DNA of 19,020 nucleotides from DAIOHQ01 sp036744635 (GCA_036744635.1 DAIOHQ010000076.1:1-19020); one strand, 5' to 3'; counted from the first letter of the stretch, positions 8,352-15,809 are shown. Numbers and translations: made by a program. Notes: a model not told the origin generated them from the letters alone.

Positions 8352-8807
8352 ATGGCGAGCGATAGAAGTTATACCAGCCGATGGTGGTGCTCCCGTATAT
8401 CGTGGGTGTTATTGCTTGCCGGATGCTTCACACCCGTAGTGCGCACCAGTTGGTTTAATGGACCGGCCATGGTGCCAGGCTTCCTGGTGCTGATCATATG
8501 GCTGTTTGGAGATGATCCCTATTTATGGGGATTTCGTGTCGCCATCATCGGTTTTGTCGTTAGCCCGTTGTTTCCCTACCTCAGGCAAAAAACTCGCAGT
8601 CAATTGTGGCGGATACCCCCGCTCGTTCTCCTGTTCCTCTGGGTGCCTCCGCTCTGGGACCCCACCCACTTCGGACATTATCAAGTGGGATATTATGTGT
8701 GGCTGCTCGCCTTCACGCTGGCATTCGTTGGGACGCAACTGCCCATTTCGGACGGAACGGGATCACGCAACAGAGGTTTCGAGGTCTTGCCGCCGAAGAG
8801 CAAATAG
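8352..8807 (+). CDS. Small membrane protein of unknown function
   Basis: A 151-residue protein rich in Trp, Phe, Leu and Pro, with about four hydrophobic segments: roughly residues 14-30, 40-53, 60-78 and 90-130, the last probably two helices. It ends in a short polar tail. I do not recognise a family. The membrane-protein composition, the absence of an equally good frame on either strand and the tight fit between the PilZ gene and lysA support a real gene. It has visibly lower GC than its neighbours, including at third codon positions. That may reflect later acquisition or rapid evolution. No clear Shine-Dalgarno sequence precedes the ATG at 8352. The lysA frame is open through part of this gene, but that overlap reads as low-complexity nonsense. 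Confidence 0.6.
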   Translation: MASDRSYTSRWWCSRISWVLLLAGCFTPVVRTSWFNGPAMVPGFLVLIIWLFGDDPYLWGFRVAIIGFVVSPLFPYLRQKTRSQLWRIPPLVLLFLWVPPLWDPTHFGHYQVGYYVWLLAFTLAFVGTQLPISDGTGSRNRGFEVLPPKSK

Positions 8808-8859
8808 CGACTTCCTCCGCATATTGCATCCCTGCCCCATCCCCGCCAAAATCCCCGCC

Positions 8860-10143
8860 ATGGATTTTTTCAACTACAAGAACGGTGAGCTCTACTGCGA
8901 AGACGTCCCCGCCGCGAAGATCGCGGCCGAAGTCGGCACCCCCGCCTACGTCTATTCCAAGGCCACGCTTCTGCACCACTACCGCCAGATCGCCAGCGCC
9001 TTCGCCCCGGTACACGCCACCGTCTGTTACTCGATTAAGAGCTGCGGCAACATCAACATCTGCAAGCTGCTGGCGGCCGAAGGGTGCGGCTTCGACGTCA
9101 CCAGCGGCGGGGAACTCTTCCGCGCCCTCGCCGCCGGCGGCGATCCGAAAAAGATCATCTACGCCGGCGTCGGCAAGACCGATGTCGAGATCACCGATGC
9201 CATCAATGCTGGCATCGCCGCCTTCAACATCGAATCCGAAGAGGAAATCGAAAACATCGACCGGGTGGCCGCCTCCATCGGTAAAACCGCCGTCGGCGCC
9301 ATCCGCGTCAACCCCGATGTCGATCCCAAGACCCACATCAAAACCACCACCGGCAAGAAGGAAACCAAGTTCGGCGTGGACATCGAACGCGCCGAGCGGG
9401 TCTTCGAGCGCTACCGCAACCTGAAAAATCTGCGCATCGGCGGCATCCACATCCACATCGGCTCCCCGGTCTACGAGATCCAGCCCTACATTGACGCCGT
9501 CACCAAGGTCACCGCCCTCATCGACCGCCTCACCGCCCGCGGCCACAAGATAGAATGGCTCGACCTCGGCGGCGGCTTCGCCGTCAACTACGAACGACCC
9601 GACCAGGCCCTCCCCATTACCGAGCACGCCAAAGCCCTGCTGCCGCTGCTCAAAGACAAGCCCTACAAAATCGCCCTCGAGCCCGGCCGCTATATCGCCG
9701 GCAACGCCGCCATCCTCCTCACCCGCGTCCTCTACCGCAAAACCGGCGGAAGCAAGCAGTTCGTCATCGTCGATGCCGGCATGAATGACCTGATCCGTCC
9801 CACCCTGTATGAGGCATATCACTGGATCTGGCCAACCAAACCCAATCCTGCCGATGTCCCCGCCGAGCGCCGCAAAGACCTCAAGCCCCACGATGGCGAG
9901 GTGGTGGACGTGGTCGGCCCGATCTGTGAATCGGGAGATTATCTCGCCCAGGGCCGGCCATTGCCGCACGTCGGCCGCGGCGACCTGCTCGCCGTCTTCA
10001 CCGCCGGCGCCTACGGCTTCGCCATGAGCAGCAACTACAACAACCGCCCCCGCGTCCCGGAAATTCTGGTGGATGGCAGCAGCTACAAGATCATCAGAAG
10101 AAGAGAAACCTACGAAGACCTGGTGGCGCCGGAGCGGGTGTAG
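8860..10143 (+). CDS. lysA: Diaminopimelate decarboxylase
   Basis: A 427-residue PLP-dependent fold-III enzyme. It converts meso-diaminopimelate to L-lysine and CO2, the last step of lysine synthesis, in the cytosol. Visible motifs: CYSIKSCGN with the PLP lysine at K60; the HIHIGSP strand of the barrel; the EPGRYIAGNA phosphate and substrate-binding motif; DAGMNDLIRPTLYEAYH; and GPICESGDYLA, which carries the catalytic cysteine contributed across the dimer. Length is normal for LysA. The frame stays open upstream to 8506 but overlaps the membrane protein gene and lacks family-like sequence. The ATG at 8860, which yields MDFFNYKNGELYCEDV, is the natural start. It has no Shine-Dalgarno sequence. 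The gene converges with moaB across a 116-bp gap. Confidence 0.95.
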   Translation: MDFFNYKNGELYCEDVPAAKIAAEVGTPAYVYSKATLLHHYRQIASAFAPVHATVCYSIKSCGNINICKLLAAEGCGFDVTSGGELFRALAAGGDPKKIIYAGVGKTDVEITDAINAGIAAFNIESEEEIENIDRVAASIGKTAVGAIRVNPDVDPKTHIKTTTGKKETKFGVDIERAERVFERYRNLKNLRIGGIHIHIGSPVYEIQPYIDAVTKVTALIDRLTARGHKIEWLDLGGGFAVNYERPDQALPITEHAKALLPLLKDKPYKIALEPGRYIAGNAAILLTRVLYRKTGGSKQFVIVDAGMNDLIRPTLYEAYHWIWPTKPNPADVPAERRKDLKPHDGEVVDVVGPICESGDYLAQGRPLPHVGRGDLLAVFTAGAYGFAMSSNYNNRPRVPEILVDGSSYKIIRRRETYEDLVAPERV

Positions 10144-10180
10144 TCATATCCGGGGCTGCTGACGGCACCACGACGAGTAT

Positions 10181-10202
10181 GCGGACATACAGGAATGTCC
10201 GC
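10181..10202. repeat. Perfect inverted repeat between convergent genes
   Basis: GCGGACAT (10181-10188) and ATGTCCGC (10195-10202) form a perfect 8-bp stem with an ACAGGA loop. Read on the minus strand it contains the 14-base core GCGGACATTCCTGT shared with the repeat at 7540-7575, so it is a third, inverted copy of that family. It sits between the lysA and moaB stops, where it could act as a bidirectional terminator, although no T-tract follows. Confidence 0.7.
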
Positions 10203-10259
10203 GCCAGCAGATCACGACAAAGGCGCTGGATATTCCAAGCACGTTTCCGTTGTCGCATC

Positions 10260-10766
10260 TCATTTATGCAGTTCGTGCAGCAGGTGCTTGAGTTCGGGGA
10301 GGATGAGTTTGCTCATCGCCAGCTCGACGGCCTTGGTCGAGCCGGGCATGCAGAAAATCAGTTTGCCGTTGGCGATGCCCGCCAGGGCGCGGCTGAGCAT
10401 GGCCCCGCTGGCAATCTGCTGGTAGCTCAGCATGCGAAACAGTTCACCGAAGCCAGGCAGTGGCTGGTCGAGGCGCCTTTCCACGACGGAAATGGTCTGA
10501 TCGCGCCGGCTGATGCCGGTGCCGCCGTTGGTGAGGATGACATCCACATCGCCGCGCTGGATCAGCGAAGCAAGAACCGGATCGAGCTGCGCTGGATCAT
10601 CCTGGATGATCTGATAGTCAACGATCACGTGCTGCGACTCACTGAGCAGCTCGCGGATGCGGGCGCCGCTGGTATCGGTTGCTTCGGTGCGGGTGTCGCT
10701 CAGGGTGAGGATGGCGCAGCGGGCGGATTCGGTTTTCGCCGCCTGTTGGTGCTGTTGATAGGCCAT
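10260..10766 (-). CDS. moaB: MoaB/MogA-family molybdenum cofactor protein
   Basis: A 168-residue protein of the MoCF-binding family, which acts in molybdenum cofactor synthesis by adenylating or handling molybdopterin; MoaB and MogA are hard to separate by sequence alone. Motifs: ILTLSDTR at residues 19-26, LTNGGTGISRRD at 78-89 (the molybdopterin-binding loop), GFGELFRMLSYQ at 105-116 and a PGS loop near 141-143. The ending, KAVELAMSKLILPELKHL, is typical of MoaB. The ATG at 10766 is chosen because one base separates it from the TGA of the lipoprotein gene (10770-10768), which suggests translational coupling. The frame runs further upstream to 10988, but that part overlaps the lipoprotein gene. 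No other molybdenum cofactor gene is in the window. Confidence 0.9.
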   Translation of the reverse strand: MAYQQHQQAAKTESARCAILTLSDTRTEATDTSGARIRELLSESQHVIVDYQIIQDDPAQLDPVLASLIQRGDVDVILTNGGTGISRRDQTISVVERRLDQPLPGFGELFRMLSYQQIASGAMLSRALAGIANGKLIFCMPGSTKAVELAMSKLILPELKHLLHELHK

Positions 10767-10767
10767 G

Positions 10768-11244
10768 TCATTTCCGTTTGGCGGGAGGGGCCGGCAGATA
10801 CGGCTCGGCCGCCAGCCGACCTTCCTTGCGGACGATCCGGAACCAACTGTTCTCGTATTCCAGCGCCTCATCGAGGCGATCGGGGCTGCTGCGCGAAATA
10901 CCCACCAGGTCCTCCACCGCCAGGTCGCCTCGGTAGATGCGCAGGAAGGGTATGCTTTCGCGCGGGAAACTGCCTTTTTGCGGGCCAAGGGTGATGGTCT
11001 GGCCGGGCTGAATCAGCTTGCCCCAGTGCATCGACGATTTTTCCGGAGCGCCGATGGCAATGTGCTCGGGTCCATCCCAGTGTTCCTCCACCGGATTCTT
11101 CACCAGCCCGGCCGATAGCACATCGTGGGTGTTGTTGATGAGCGTGACGCGGACGGTGTAGGTCTTGGTCGAGCAACCAAGCAGCGCGGCGGCCAGCAGA
11201 CAAATGAGGGGGCGAAGGGAAAACAGGGGGGGTCGCAGATGCAT
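10768..11244 (-). CDS. Predicted lipoprotein, unknown function
   Basis: A 158-residue protein starting at the ATG at 11244. It has a short basic N-terminus, a hydrophobic stretch (residues 12-22) and a lipobox LLGC with the lipidated cysteine at C24. This points to export and anchoring in the envelope. The mature part is mostly beta-prone (TYTVRVTLINNTHDVLSAG; QPGQTITLGPQKGSF) and ends in a Pro- and Lys-rich tail. I do not recognise a family. The frame is open to 11403, but that extension reads through the palindrome at 11295-11410 and is rejected. One base separates its stop from the moaB start, so the two are likely cotranscribed, an odd pairing of an envelope lipoprotein with a cofactor enzyme. 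Confidence 0.75.
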   Translation of the reverse strand: MHLRPPLFSLRPLICLLAAALLGCSTKTYTVRVTLINNTHDVLSAGLVKNPVEEHWDGPEHIAIGAPEKSSMHWGKLIQPGQTITLGPQKGSFPRESIPFLRIYRGDLAVEDLVGISRSSPDRLDEALEYENSWFRIVRKEGRLAAEPYLPAPPAKRK

Positions 11245-11294
11245 GGAAGCATCATACCGTAGCGCCGCCCAAGGTACACCGTCGACCGGCAATC

Positions 11295-11410
11295 GGTCAG
11301 TTTGAAATTTCTGGGTGCCACAGGTCGCGGTACTCCGAGACCTGTGCCGCGTAGCGACGCAGTAAGACACAGGTCTTCGAGTACGCCGACCTGTGGCACC
11401 CAAACTGACC
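11295..11410. repeat. Large nested palindrome, possible terminator
   Basis: Arms of 35 bases at 11312-11346 and 11368-11402 are reverse complements at 31 of 35 positions. Each arm is itself a hairpin, CACAGGTC-12 bases-GACCTGTG. Outside them GGTCAGTTTG (11295-11304) and CAAACTGACC (11401-11410) form a further perfect 10-bp pair. The whole can fold as one long stem or as two side-by-side hairpins. It lies 15 bp past the epimerase stop and about 50 bp before the lipoprotein start. It could end epimerase transcription or be a mobile palindromic repeat. Confidence 0.85.
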
Positions 11411-11425
11411 CGCTACCCGACGCGA

Positions 11426-12418
11426 TCACCGCATGACGGACTTATACCAGGCTAATGTCTCGGCCAGGCCTTCCTTGAAGCTCACAATCGGCTCGTATTT
11501 GAGCATGGCGCGGGCGCGGGTGAGGTCGGCGTAGGAATGCTTGAGATCCCCGGCGCGCTCGGGGGCGTGCAGCGCCCTGAGTTGCGCGGCGCCCAGCGCC
11601 TCGGCCATCATTTCCGACAGGACATTGACGCTGATGCGGCCGGAAGTGCCGACGTTGATCACTTCCCCCGCGATGGGCTGCTCGCGGCGGGCGGCGAGGA
11701 GATTGGCATGCACGGCATTGTGGACAAAGGTGAAGTCGCGCGACTGCTCCCCATCGCCGTAGATGGTGGGGCGCTCGTTGGAAAGAAATGCTTTGGCGAA
11801 GGCGGCGATCACCGCGGCGTAGGCGCTGTTGGCGTTTTGCCGCGGGCCGAAGATGTTGAAATAGCGCAGGGCGGCGGTGTCCAGGCCATAGCTGGCGCTG
11901 TAGGCTCGGAGCAGCGCCTCGCCGGCGGCTTTGGTGGCGGCGTAGGGACTTTTCGGCAATACCGGCATGGTCTCGATCCAGGGGACGCCATTGTCGCCGT
12001 AGGCGCTGGAGCTGGCGGCGAACATCACCCGCTTGACGCCGGTGGCGCGGGCGGCTTCGAGCACGTTGAGCGTGCCGTGGGTGTTGACTTCGTTGTAGAG
12101 CGCCGGCTGCTCGACGCTGCGCGGCACCGAGCCCAGGGCGGCCTGGTGAAAGACGAAGCTGCAGCCTTGCATGGCCCGCCCCAAGACATCGCGATCGAGG
12201 ATGGAGGCCTGCACGCGCTCGACCGGGCCGAAGCTGGCAACATTCTCCCAGGCCCCGCCGGAAAGATCGTCCATGGCGACGACCTGGGCGCCCAGGGCGC
12301 ACAGCGCCTCGGCAAGGTGAGACCCGATAAAACCGGCCCCGCCGGTGATCAGGACGCGGTTCTGTGAAAAAAAGTCCCCGTGAAGAGAACGCCAGTCGGT
12401 GCGTGATTTTCCTTGCAT
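11426..12418 (-). CDS. NAD-dependent nucleotide-sugar epimerase (extended SDR)
   Basis: A 330-residue extended short-chain dehydrogenase/reductase. The NAD-binding motif GGAGFIG starts at G26 (G26xxG29xxG32), the ribose-binding acid at the end of strand 2 is D50, the active-site serines are S136-S138, and the catalytic pair is Y159xxxK163. The stretch RYFNIFGPRQNANSAYAAVI and the ending YADLTRARAMLKYEP resemble the WbpP/TviC group of UDP-GlcNAc (or UDP-GlcNAcA) 4-epimerases more than plain GalE. The exact substrate is inferred and could be UDP-glucose. The product would feed surface-glycan synthesis, which fits the glycan cluster at 14301-19001. The ATG at 12418 (MQGKSRTDWRSL) is chosen; the open frame to 12652 runs through hairpin repeats. 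The nested palindrome lies directly downstream. Confidence 0.9.
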   Translation of the reverse strand: MQGKSRTDWRSLHGDFFSQNRVLITGGAGFIGSHLAEALCALGAQVVAMDDLSGGAWENVASFGPVERVQASILDRDVLGRAMQGCSFVFHQAALGSVPRSVEQPALYNEVNTHGTLNVLEAARATGVKRVMFAASSSAYGDNGVPWIETMPVLPKSPYAATKAAGEALLRAYSASYGLDTAALRYFNIFGPRQNANSAYAAVIAAFAKAFLSNERPTIYGDGEQSRDFTFVHNAVHANLLAARREQPIAGEVINVGTSGRISVNVLSEMMAEALGAAQLRALHAPERAGDLKHSYADLTRARAMLKYEPIVSFKEGLAETLAWYKSVMR

Positions 12419-12743
12419 GTCGGAGTTATATCGGCGAAATGGCGCTGCGGATACGGTCGCGGAAAAATTGCTGGGCGCTCGGCTGCAGCGCTTGTTTGTG
12501 GGGAATGGAGCGATGGTGCTTCCAACGTGGCATGGGGCTACCAGCCCATGCGCAAGAAGCGCAGCGCTCCGCTCCTCAGTAGCACGGGTTTCCAACCCGT
12601 GCCAGATACGCTCCGATGGCAGAAGTGTGTGACGTGCCACGCCGTCTGGCACGGGGCCGTATTGACTCGGCAGCGGCAGAACGCCGATGATAGTCTACTG
12701 CGGCCGGCGGCCGGCGGGCGCGGGGCGCGAACGGAGTCTTGCG
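12419..12743. other. Non-coding divergent interval with hairpin repeats
   Basis: A stretch of 325 bp between the minus-strand epimerase and the plus-strand exported protein, which must carry both promoters. No gene is visible: frames through it give peptides such as STGFQPV and GTGWKPVL, which I recall as typical spurious translations of planctomycete repeats. It holds at least four short hairpins between 12531 and 12653 (next entry). Confidence 0.6.
12531..12653. repeat. Cluster of short hairpin repeats
   Basis: CATGGG (12531-12536) pairs with CCCATG (12545-12550), extended by CT/AG after a bulged G. GCGC-AAGAA-GCGC lies at 12550-12562. GCACGGGTT-TCC-AACCCGTGC lies at 12582-12602, a perfect 9-bp stem. 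CGTGCCA-CGCCGTC-TGGCACG lies at 12633-12653, a perfect 7-bp stem. The motifs differ in sequence from those at 7455-7618 but share the style of short GC-rich stems with small loops packed side by side. Confidence 0.75.
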
Positions 12744-13265
12744 ATGCGAAATATGATGTGGATCGTGGCGGTGATGATGACGGCGGCGGCGGGGTGGGCG
12801 CAGACGACGCAGCCGACCACAAAGCCGGCGGATAAATTCGACAGCGCCAAGAGCAGGACCGACCAAATGCTCAAACGCCCCGGCGATGTGGCCAAGCCAT
12901 TGCAGCCGGGGGAATCCGGCGCGGTCGATCAGACTAGCGGCGCCGGCGCGGTCTCCCCGGGAGCGCCGACGGTGAAGCTGATGCGTGAGGGGGATTACAT
13001 TCGCGACCGGGTCGGCCGGCTGACGCGCGGCGCCGATGGCCAGCAGTGGGAATTCACCTTCGACGCCGACGGCAAGGCGATGCAGGATCCGCCGATGGTG
13101 CTGATTCCGAACCTGATGCTGCTGGGGATGGAAAACGCGGTGACCGGCAACCAGCGCGACCTGCGCTTTCGCGTCACCGGCATGGTCACGGAATATCGCG
13201 GGCGCAATTACCTGCTGCTGGAAAAAGTGGTGGTTGTGCCGGATGTGACCCAGCCGTTGAAATGA
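12744..13265 (+). CDS. Exported conserved protein of unknown function
   Basis: A 173-residue protein with a signal peptide (MRNMMWIVAVMMTAAAGWA) and a likely cleavage site after A19. A Thr/Pro/Lys-rich linker follows, then a conserved-looking C-terminal domain from about residue 80 (VKLMREGDYIRDRVGRLTR, then DPPMVLIPNLMLLGMENAV, then RFRVTGMVTEYRGRNYLLLEKVVVVP). I recall similar small exported proteins in other planctomycetes, but no function. The repeated beta-strand pattern suggests a compact beta-barrel or OB-like fold, which is inference. The ATG at 12744 is preceded by CGGAG at a suitable distance. The frame also opens at 12687, but that adds only non-signal sequence. Its stop lies 14 bp from that of the convergent RNase Z-like gene. 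Confidence 0.75.
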   Translation: MRNMMWIVAVMMTAAAGWAQTTQPTTKPADKFDSAKSRTDQMLKRPGDVAKPLQPGESGAVDQTSGAGAVSPGAPTVKLMREGDYIRDRVGRLTRGADGQQWEFTFDADGKAMQDPPMVLIPNLMLLGMENAVTGNQRDLRFRVTGMVTEYRGRNYLLLEKVVVVPDVTQPLK

Positions 13266-13279
13266 GCGCGGGAGGGCGG

Positions 13280-14206
13280 TCATTCCGCGGTATCGGCCGG
13301 CGGCGGGCCGGCATCTTCCACTTCGCCGGCATCGGCGGCGCCCTCGAAATCCATCAGGAAAATGATCCGCTGCATGGCCTCATCGCCGATGCGCTTGCGC
13401 AGCAGGTGGCGGGCCTTGCGCACGCCGGTGCGGCGCGAGACGTGCGAGATGACGATGGTCTTGTTCTTCAGCCCTGGAAGAATTTCCAGAAATTGCTCGA
13501 GGTGCAGGTGCCGCCCGGCCTTGGCCTTGGAGCGGTGGGAAGCCTCGAAGAACGTACACTCGGTGATAAGAATTTCCGCATTCTGCACATCCGGCTGATC
13601 GAATACCGGCCCGGCCGTGGTATCACCCAGAAACGTCACCAGCGGGACTTCAACCCGATATTGAATCTCCACGCCGCTCTTGCGCAGGGCGGCGATTTCC
13701 GGCCCGCTGAGCGGCAGGTATTCCGGCTTGAGCTTTTCGCGCACGCTGATCAGCGAATAGCCGAGGCTTGGCCCGCCGTGATGGGTGGCGAGGGCGCGGA
13801 TTTCAAAGTCGCGGCGCACCTGGTGCGTGCCTCCGGCCACCATCGGAATCAGCGTATATGGGGTGCCCTGGCGTTCGACATCCCGCCAGCAGCGCAGCAT
13901 CAGATCGACCGATTTCTCCAGTTCCCGCGGCAGCAGGATGGTGCCCGCCTTCATCCCCTGAAAATAGCGCTGCGAGAGGTAATAGGGGATGCCGGCCAGG
14001 TGATCCATATGGCCATGGGTGATGCAGACGATGTTGCTGGTGAGCGCGAAATGGGGGGCCCGGCCAATGTCGAAGCACACATCCAGTTCCGGAATCTGGC
14101 AGACCGTCTCCTCGCCCGCCACGCTGTAGCCGATGAGATGAAGGCTGCCAAGGGGAATCTTGGCGAACTTCTGAACGAGAAAAGATTTCTGCGCCGGCTC
14201 GGACAT
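13280..14206 (-). CDS. Metallo-beta-lactamase-fold hydrolase, RNase Z-like
   Basis: A 308-residue protein. The metal-binding motif THGHMDH gives H64, H66, D68 and H69. Further ligands fit the usual order: ATHHGG (a His near residue 147), FLGDTT (Asp) and ISHVSRRTG (His). The LGDT and ISH motifs are characteristic of the RNase Z/ElaC group, which trims tRNA 3' ends. I do not see a clear flexible-arm exosite, so a related phosphodiesterase role is possible. The last 30 residues are acidic and Pro/Ala-rich, probably disordered. The ATG at 14206 lacks a Shine-Dalgarno sequence. A 94-bp gap separates it from the upstream GT-C-like gene, so it may be read through from that operon or have its own promoter. 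It converges with the exported protein gene. Confidence 0.8.
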   Translation of the reverse strand: MSEPAQKSFLVQKFAKIPLGSLHLIGYSVAGEETVCQIPELDVCFDIGRAPHFALTSNIVCITHGHMDHLAGIPYYLSQRYFQGMKAGTILLPRELEKSVDLMLRCWRDVERQGTPYTLIPMVAGGTHQVRRDFEIRALATHHGGPSLGYSLISVREKLKPEYLPLSGPEIAALRKSGVEIQYRVEVPLVTFLGDTTAGPVFDQPDVQNAEILITECTFFEASHRSKAKAGRHLHLEQFLEILPGLKNKTIVISHVSRRTGVRKARHLLRKRIGDEAMQRIIFLMDFEGAADAGEVEDAGPPPADTAE

Positions 14207-14255
14207 TCTGGCGCGAAAGTTACTGGCTTGGGGGGATTGTGTCGAGTCAGGAGAA

Positions 14256-14271
14256 TCTGCGGAGGCGCAGA
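14256..14271. terminator. Small stem-loop after the GT-C-like gene
   Basis: TCTGCG-GAGG-CGCAGA is a perfect 6-bp stem with a 4-base loop in the 94-bp gap after the operon at 14301-19001. On the minus strand it is not followed by a T-rich tract, so its role as a terminator is doubtful. It might instead lie in the leader of the RNase Z-like gene. Confidence 0.3.
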
Positions 14272-14300
14272 AAGGTTTCAGTAGTCCTCATTGACGGAAA

Positions 14301-15809
14301 TTATTGCCTGGATGGCCTAAGGTGTGGGAGGGATAGAGGAGCAATTCGCTCCTGCTCGATGGCGCGAATTTGTTGTTGGCTCCAGAATGGGGGGAGGTCC
14401 TGCTGGATACGGTTGGTGATGCGCAGGAGGATGAAGAGATAGTTTACTCCTATGCCAAGCACCGCTGCGGCGATGATTATATTGCGGACCGCGGGCTTGG
14501 ACTGGCGGGCGGCCTGGAAGGCGAAGGCGAGGCCGATGATCCCCAGGCCGGCGATTTCGACGAAGGCGCGCAGGCCGAACGAGGAACCAAACCACCATGC
14601 CTTCCAGGAGGCATTCAGATACCAGAGCAGGCCAAAGGAGAGGATGAAGCAGACCAGCAGCGGGTCGCGCCAGCCCCCGCCTGCGCCGCCCGCGCGGCGG
14701 GCGATCATCTGCCAGATGATTCCCCCGACCGCCAGCAGCAGCACCGGCGACCAGAAAAATAACCCATGGCGGTCGGAGAAAAGCACGTTCCAAAGATGCG
14801 GATGGAAGAGGTTAAACCCTTCTTCGGCATCATAGCCGACGGCCTGCACTCCACCGGCCGAGGGCTTGTCGGCCGATCCTAATCTCATGATCGCCAACTG
14901 CACGAGCAGCGGCGCAATGCACAGCAGTGCAGCAGGCAGGATGGCGAGAAATTCCTTAAGCAAACCAGAGCGAACGATCCTGACCAGCAAGTACACGAAA
15001 AACGGCAGGAGAAAAGCACTGGTGAGCCGACAGGCCAGCGCCATGGAAACGCAGAAGGCGATCAGCAGGATGCGCCCGGTTTGGATGCGGCCATCCTGAA
15101 GATCGAGGGTGATGCGATCGAAGAGATAGACGGTCGCCACCACCCAGAACGCCCCCAGAGCGTGGGCCATGAACGGCTCGCGGAAGCAATACCACAGATA
15201 ATTCGAGCCCAGCCAGAAGCAGAGAATGCCGGCGAGAATGGCCGGGCCGGAGACGCGGAAATGGCGGGTCAGCAGGCGGTCGCACAGCACCATGGTGTAG
15301 ATGCACAGCGCCATGATCCATGCGAAACAGAGCGGCTGGTAGAGCAGCGAATAGCCGTTGGGGGCGAAGACAGCGCTGCCGGTGATGCCATGGCAGATCA
15401 GGGTCAGGCCATGGGCGACGATGAACATCGGCGCCAGCGTGATCGCCACGCCGACCTGGTGGCGGTTGCGCAGAAAGCTGGGGCCGACACCGCGATTCCC
15501 CTGGCCTTCGAACTGGATTTCCATCTGGTTGCTGAAGTCCAGGTCGTGGTCGATCAGCAGCGAGGGAAGATAGGCGTAAAAACCGGGGGCATCGTTGACG
15601 AGAAAATCGACGCGGGCGCCCCTGGCGTAGGCCTTGACCGCGAGCATGGCGTAGCCGAGCAGGAACAGCCCGATGCCGACACAGATGTAAATGCGGAAGC
15701 GAAGCGATTCGCGGTCGAAGCGCGAGGGGGCATCGCTACGGTGCTGGATGGGCAGTGGCTGGGTCGGGGCGGTAAGCTGCATCGGACTGTTGACTCCAAA
15801 CAGATTCAC
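14301..15809 (-). CDS. Polytopic membrane protein, GT-C glycosyltransferase-like
   Basis: A 502-residue protein with about 10-11 TM helices, the first at residues 39-57. After it comes an extracytoplasmic loop with D73 (VNDAPGFYAYLP) and a second acidic patch HDLDF near 88-92, as in GT-C enzymes that use polyprenyl-phosphate sugars. Other GT-C-like stretches are CFREPFMAHALGAFW, FSDRHGLFFWSPVLLL and WKAWWFGSSFGLRAF. Probable role: transfer of a sugar to a glycan or lipid on the outer face of the inner membrane; donor and acceptor are unknown. The GTG at 15809 overlaps the TGA of the upstream oxidoreductase (GTGA, four bases), indicating coupled translation. An ATG nine codons inside, at 15782, is the alternative start. 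The protein ends in a short polar tail. Confidence 0.75.
   Translation of the reverse strand: MNLFGVNSPMQLTAPTQPLPIQHRSDAPSRFDRESLRFRIYICVGIGLFLLGYAMLAVKAYARGARVDFLVNDAPGFYAYLPSLLIDHDLDFSNQMEIQFEGQGNRGVGPSFLRNRHQVGVAITLAPMFIVAHGLTLICHGITGSAVFAPNGYSLLYQPLCFAWIMALCIYTMVLCDRLLTRHFRVSGPAILAGILCFWLGSNYLWYCFREPFMAHALGAFWVVATVYLFDRITLDLQDGRIQTGRILLIAFCVSMALACRLTSAFLLPFFVYLLVRIVRSGLLKEFLAILPAALLCIAPLLVQLAIMRLGSADKPSAGGVQAVGYDAEEGFNLFHPHLWNVLFSDRHGLFFWSPVLLLAVGGIIWQMIARRAGGAGGGWRDPLLVCFILSFGLLWYLNASWKAWWFGSSFGLRAFVEIAGLGIIGLAFAFQAARQSKPAVRNIIIAAAVLGIGVNYLFILLRITNRIQQDLPPFWSQQQIRAIEQERIAPLSLPHLRPSRQ

Noticed and set aside
8713..9969. Minus-strand 418-residue frame opposite lysA
   Set aside because: It has extreme Gly/Asp/Val/Ala composition typical of an antisense shadow, and lysA on the other strand carries all family motifs.
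11537..12367. Plus-strand 276-residue frame opposite the epimerase
   Set aside because: It is Gly/Ala/Val/Asp-rich and antisense to a gene with clear SDR motifs.
12576..13283. Minus-strand 235-residue frame opposite the exported protein
   Set aside because: It is Arg/His-rich and antisense, runs through hairpin repeats and lacks motifs; the plus strand has a signal peptide and a conserved-looking domain.
13046..14284. Plus-strand 412-residue frame opposite the RNase Z-like gene
   Set aside because: It is the complement of a gene with a complete HxHxDH motif; the frame itself has shadow composition.
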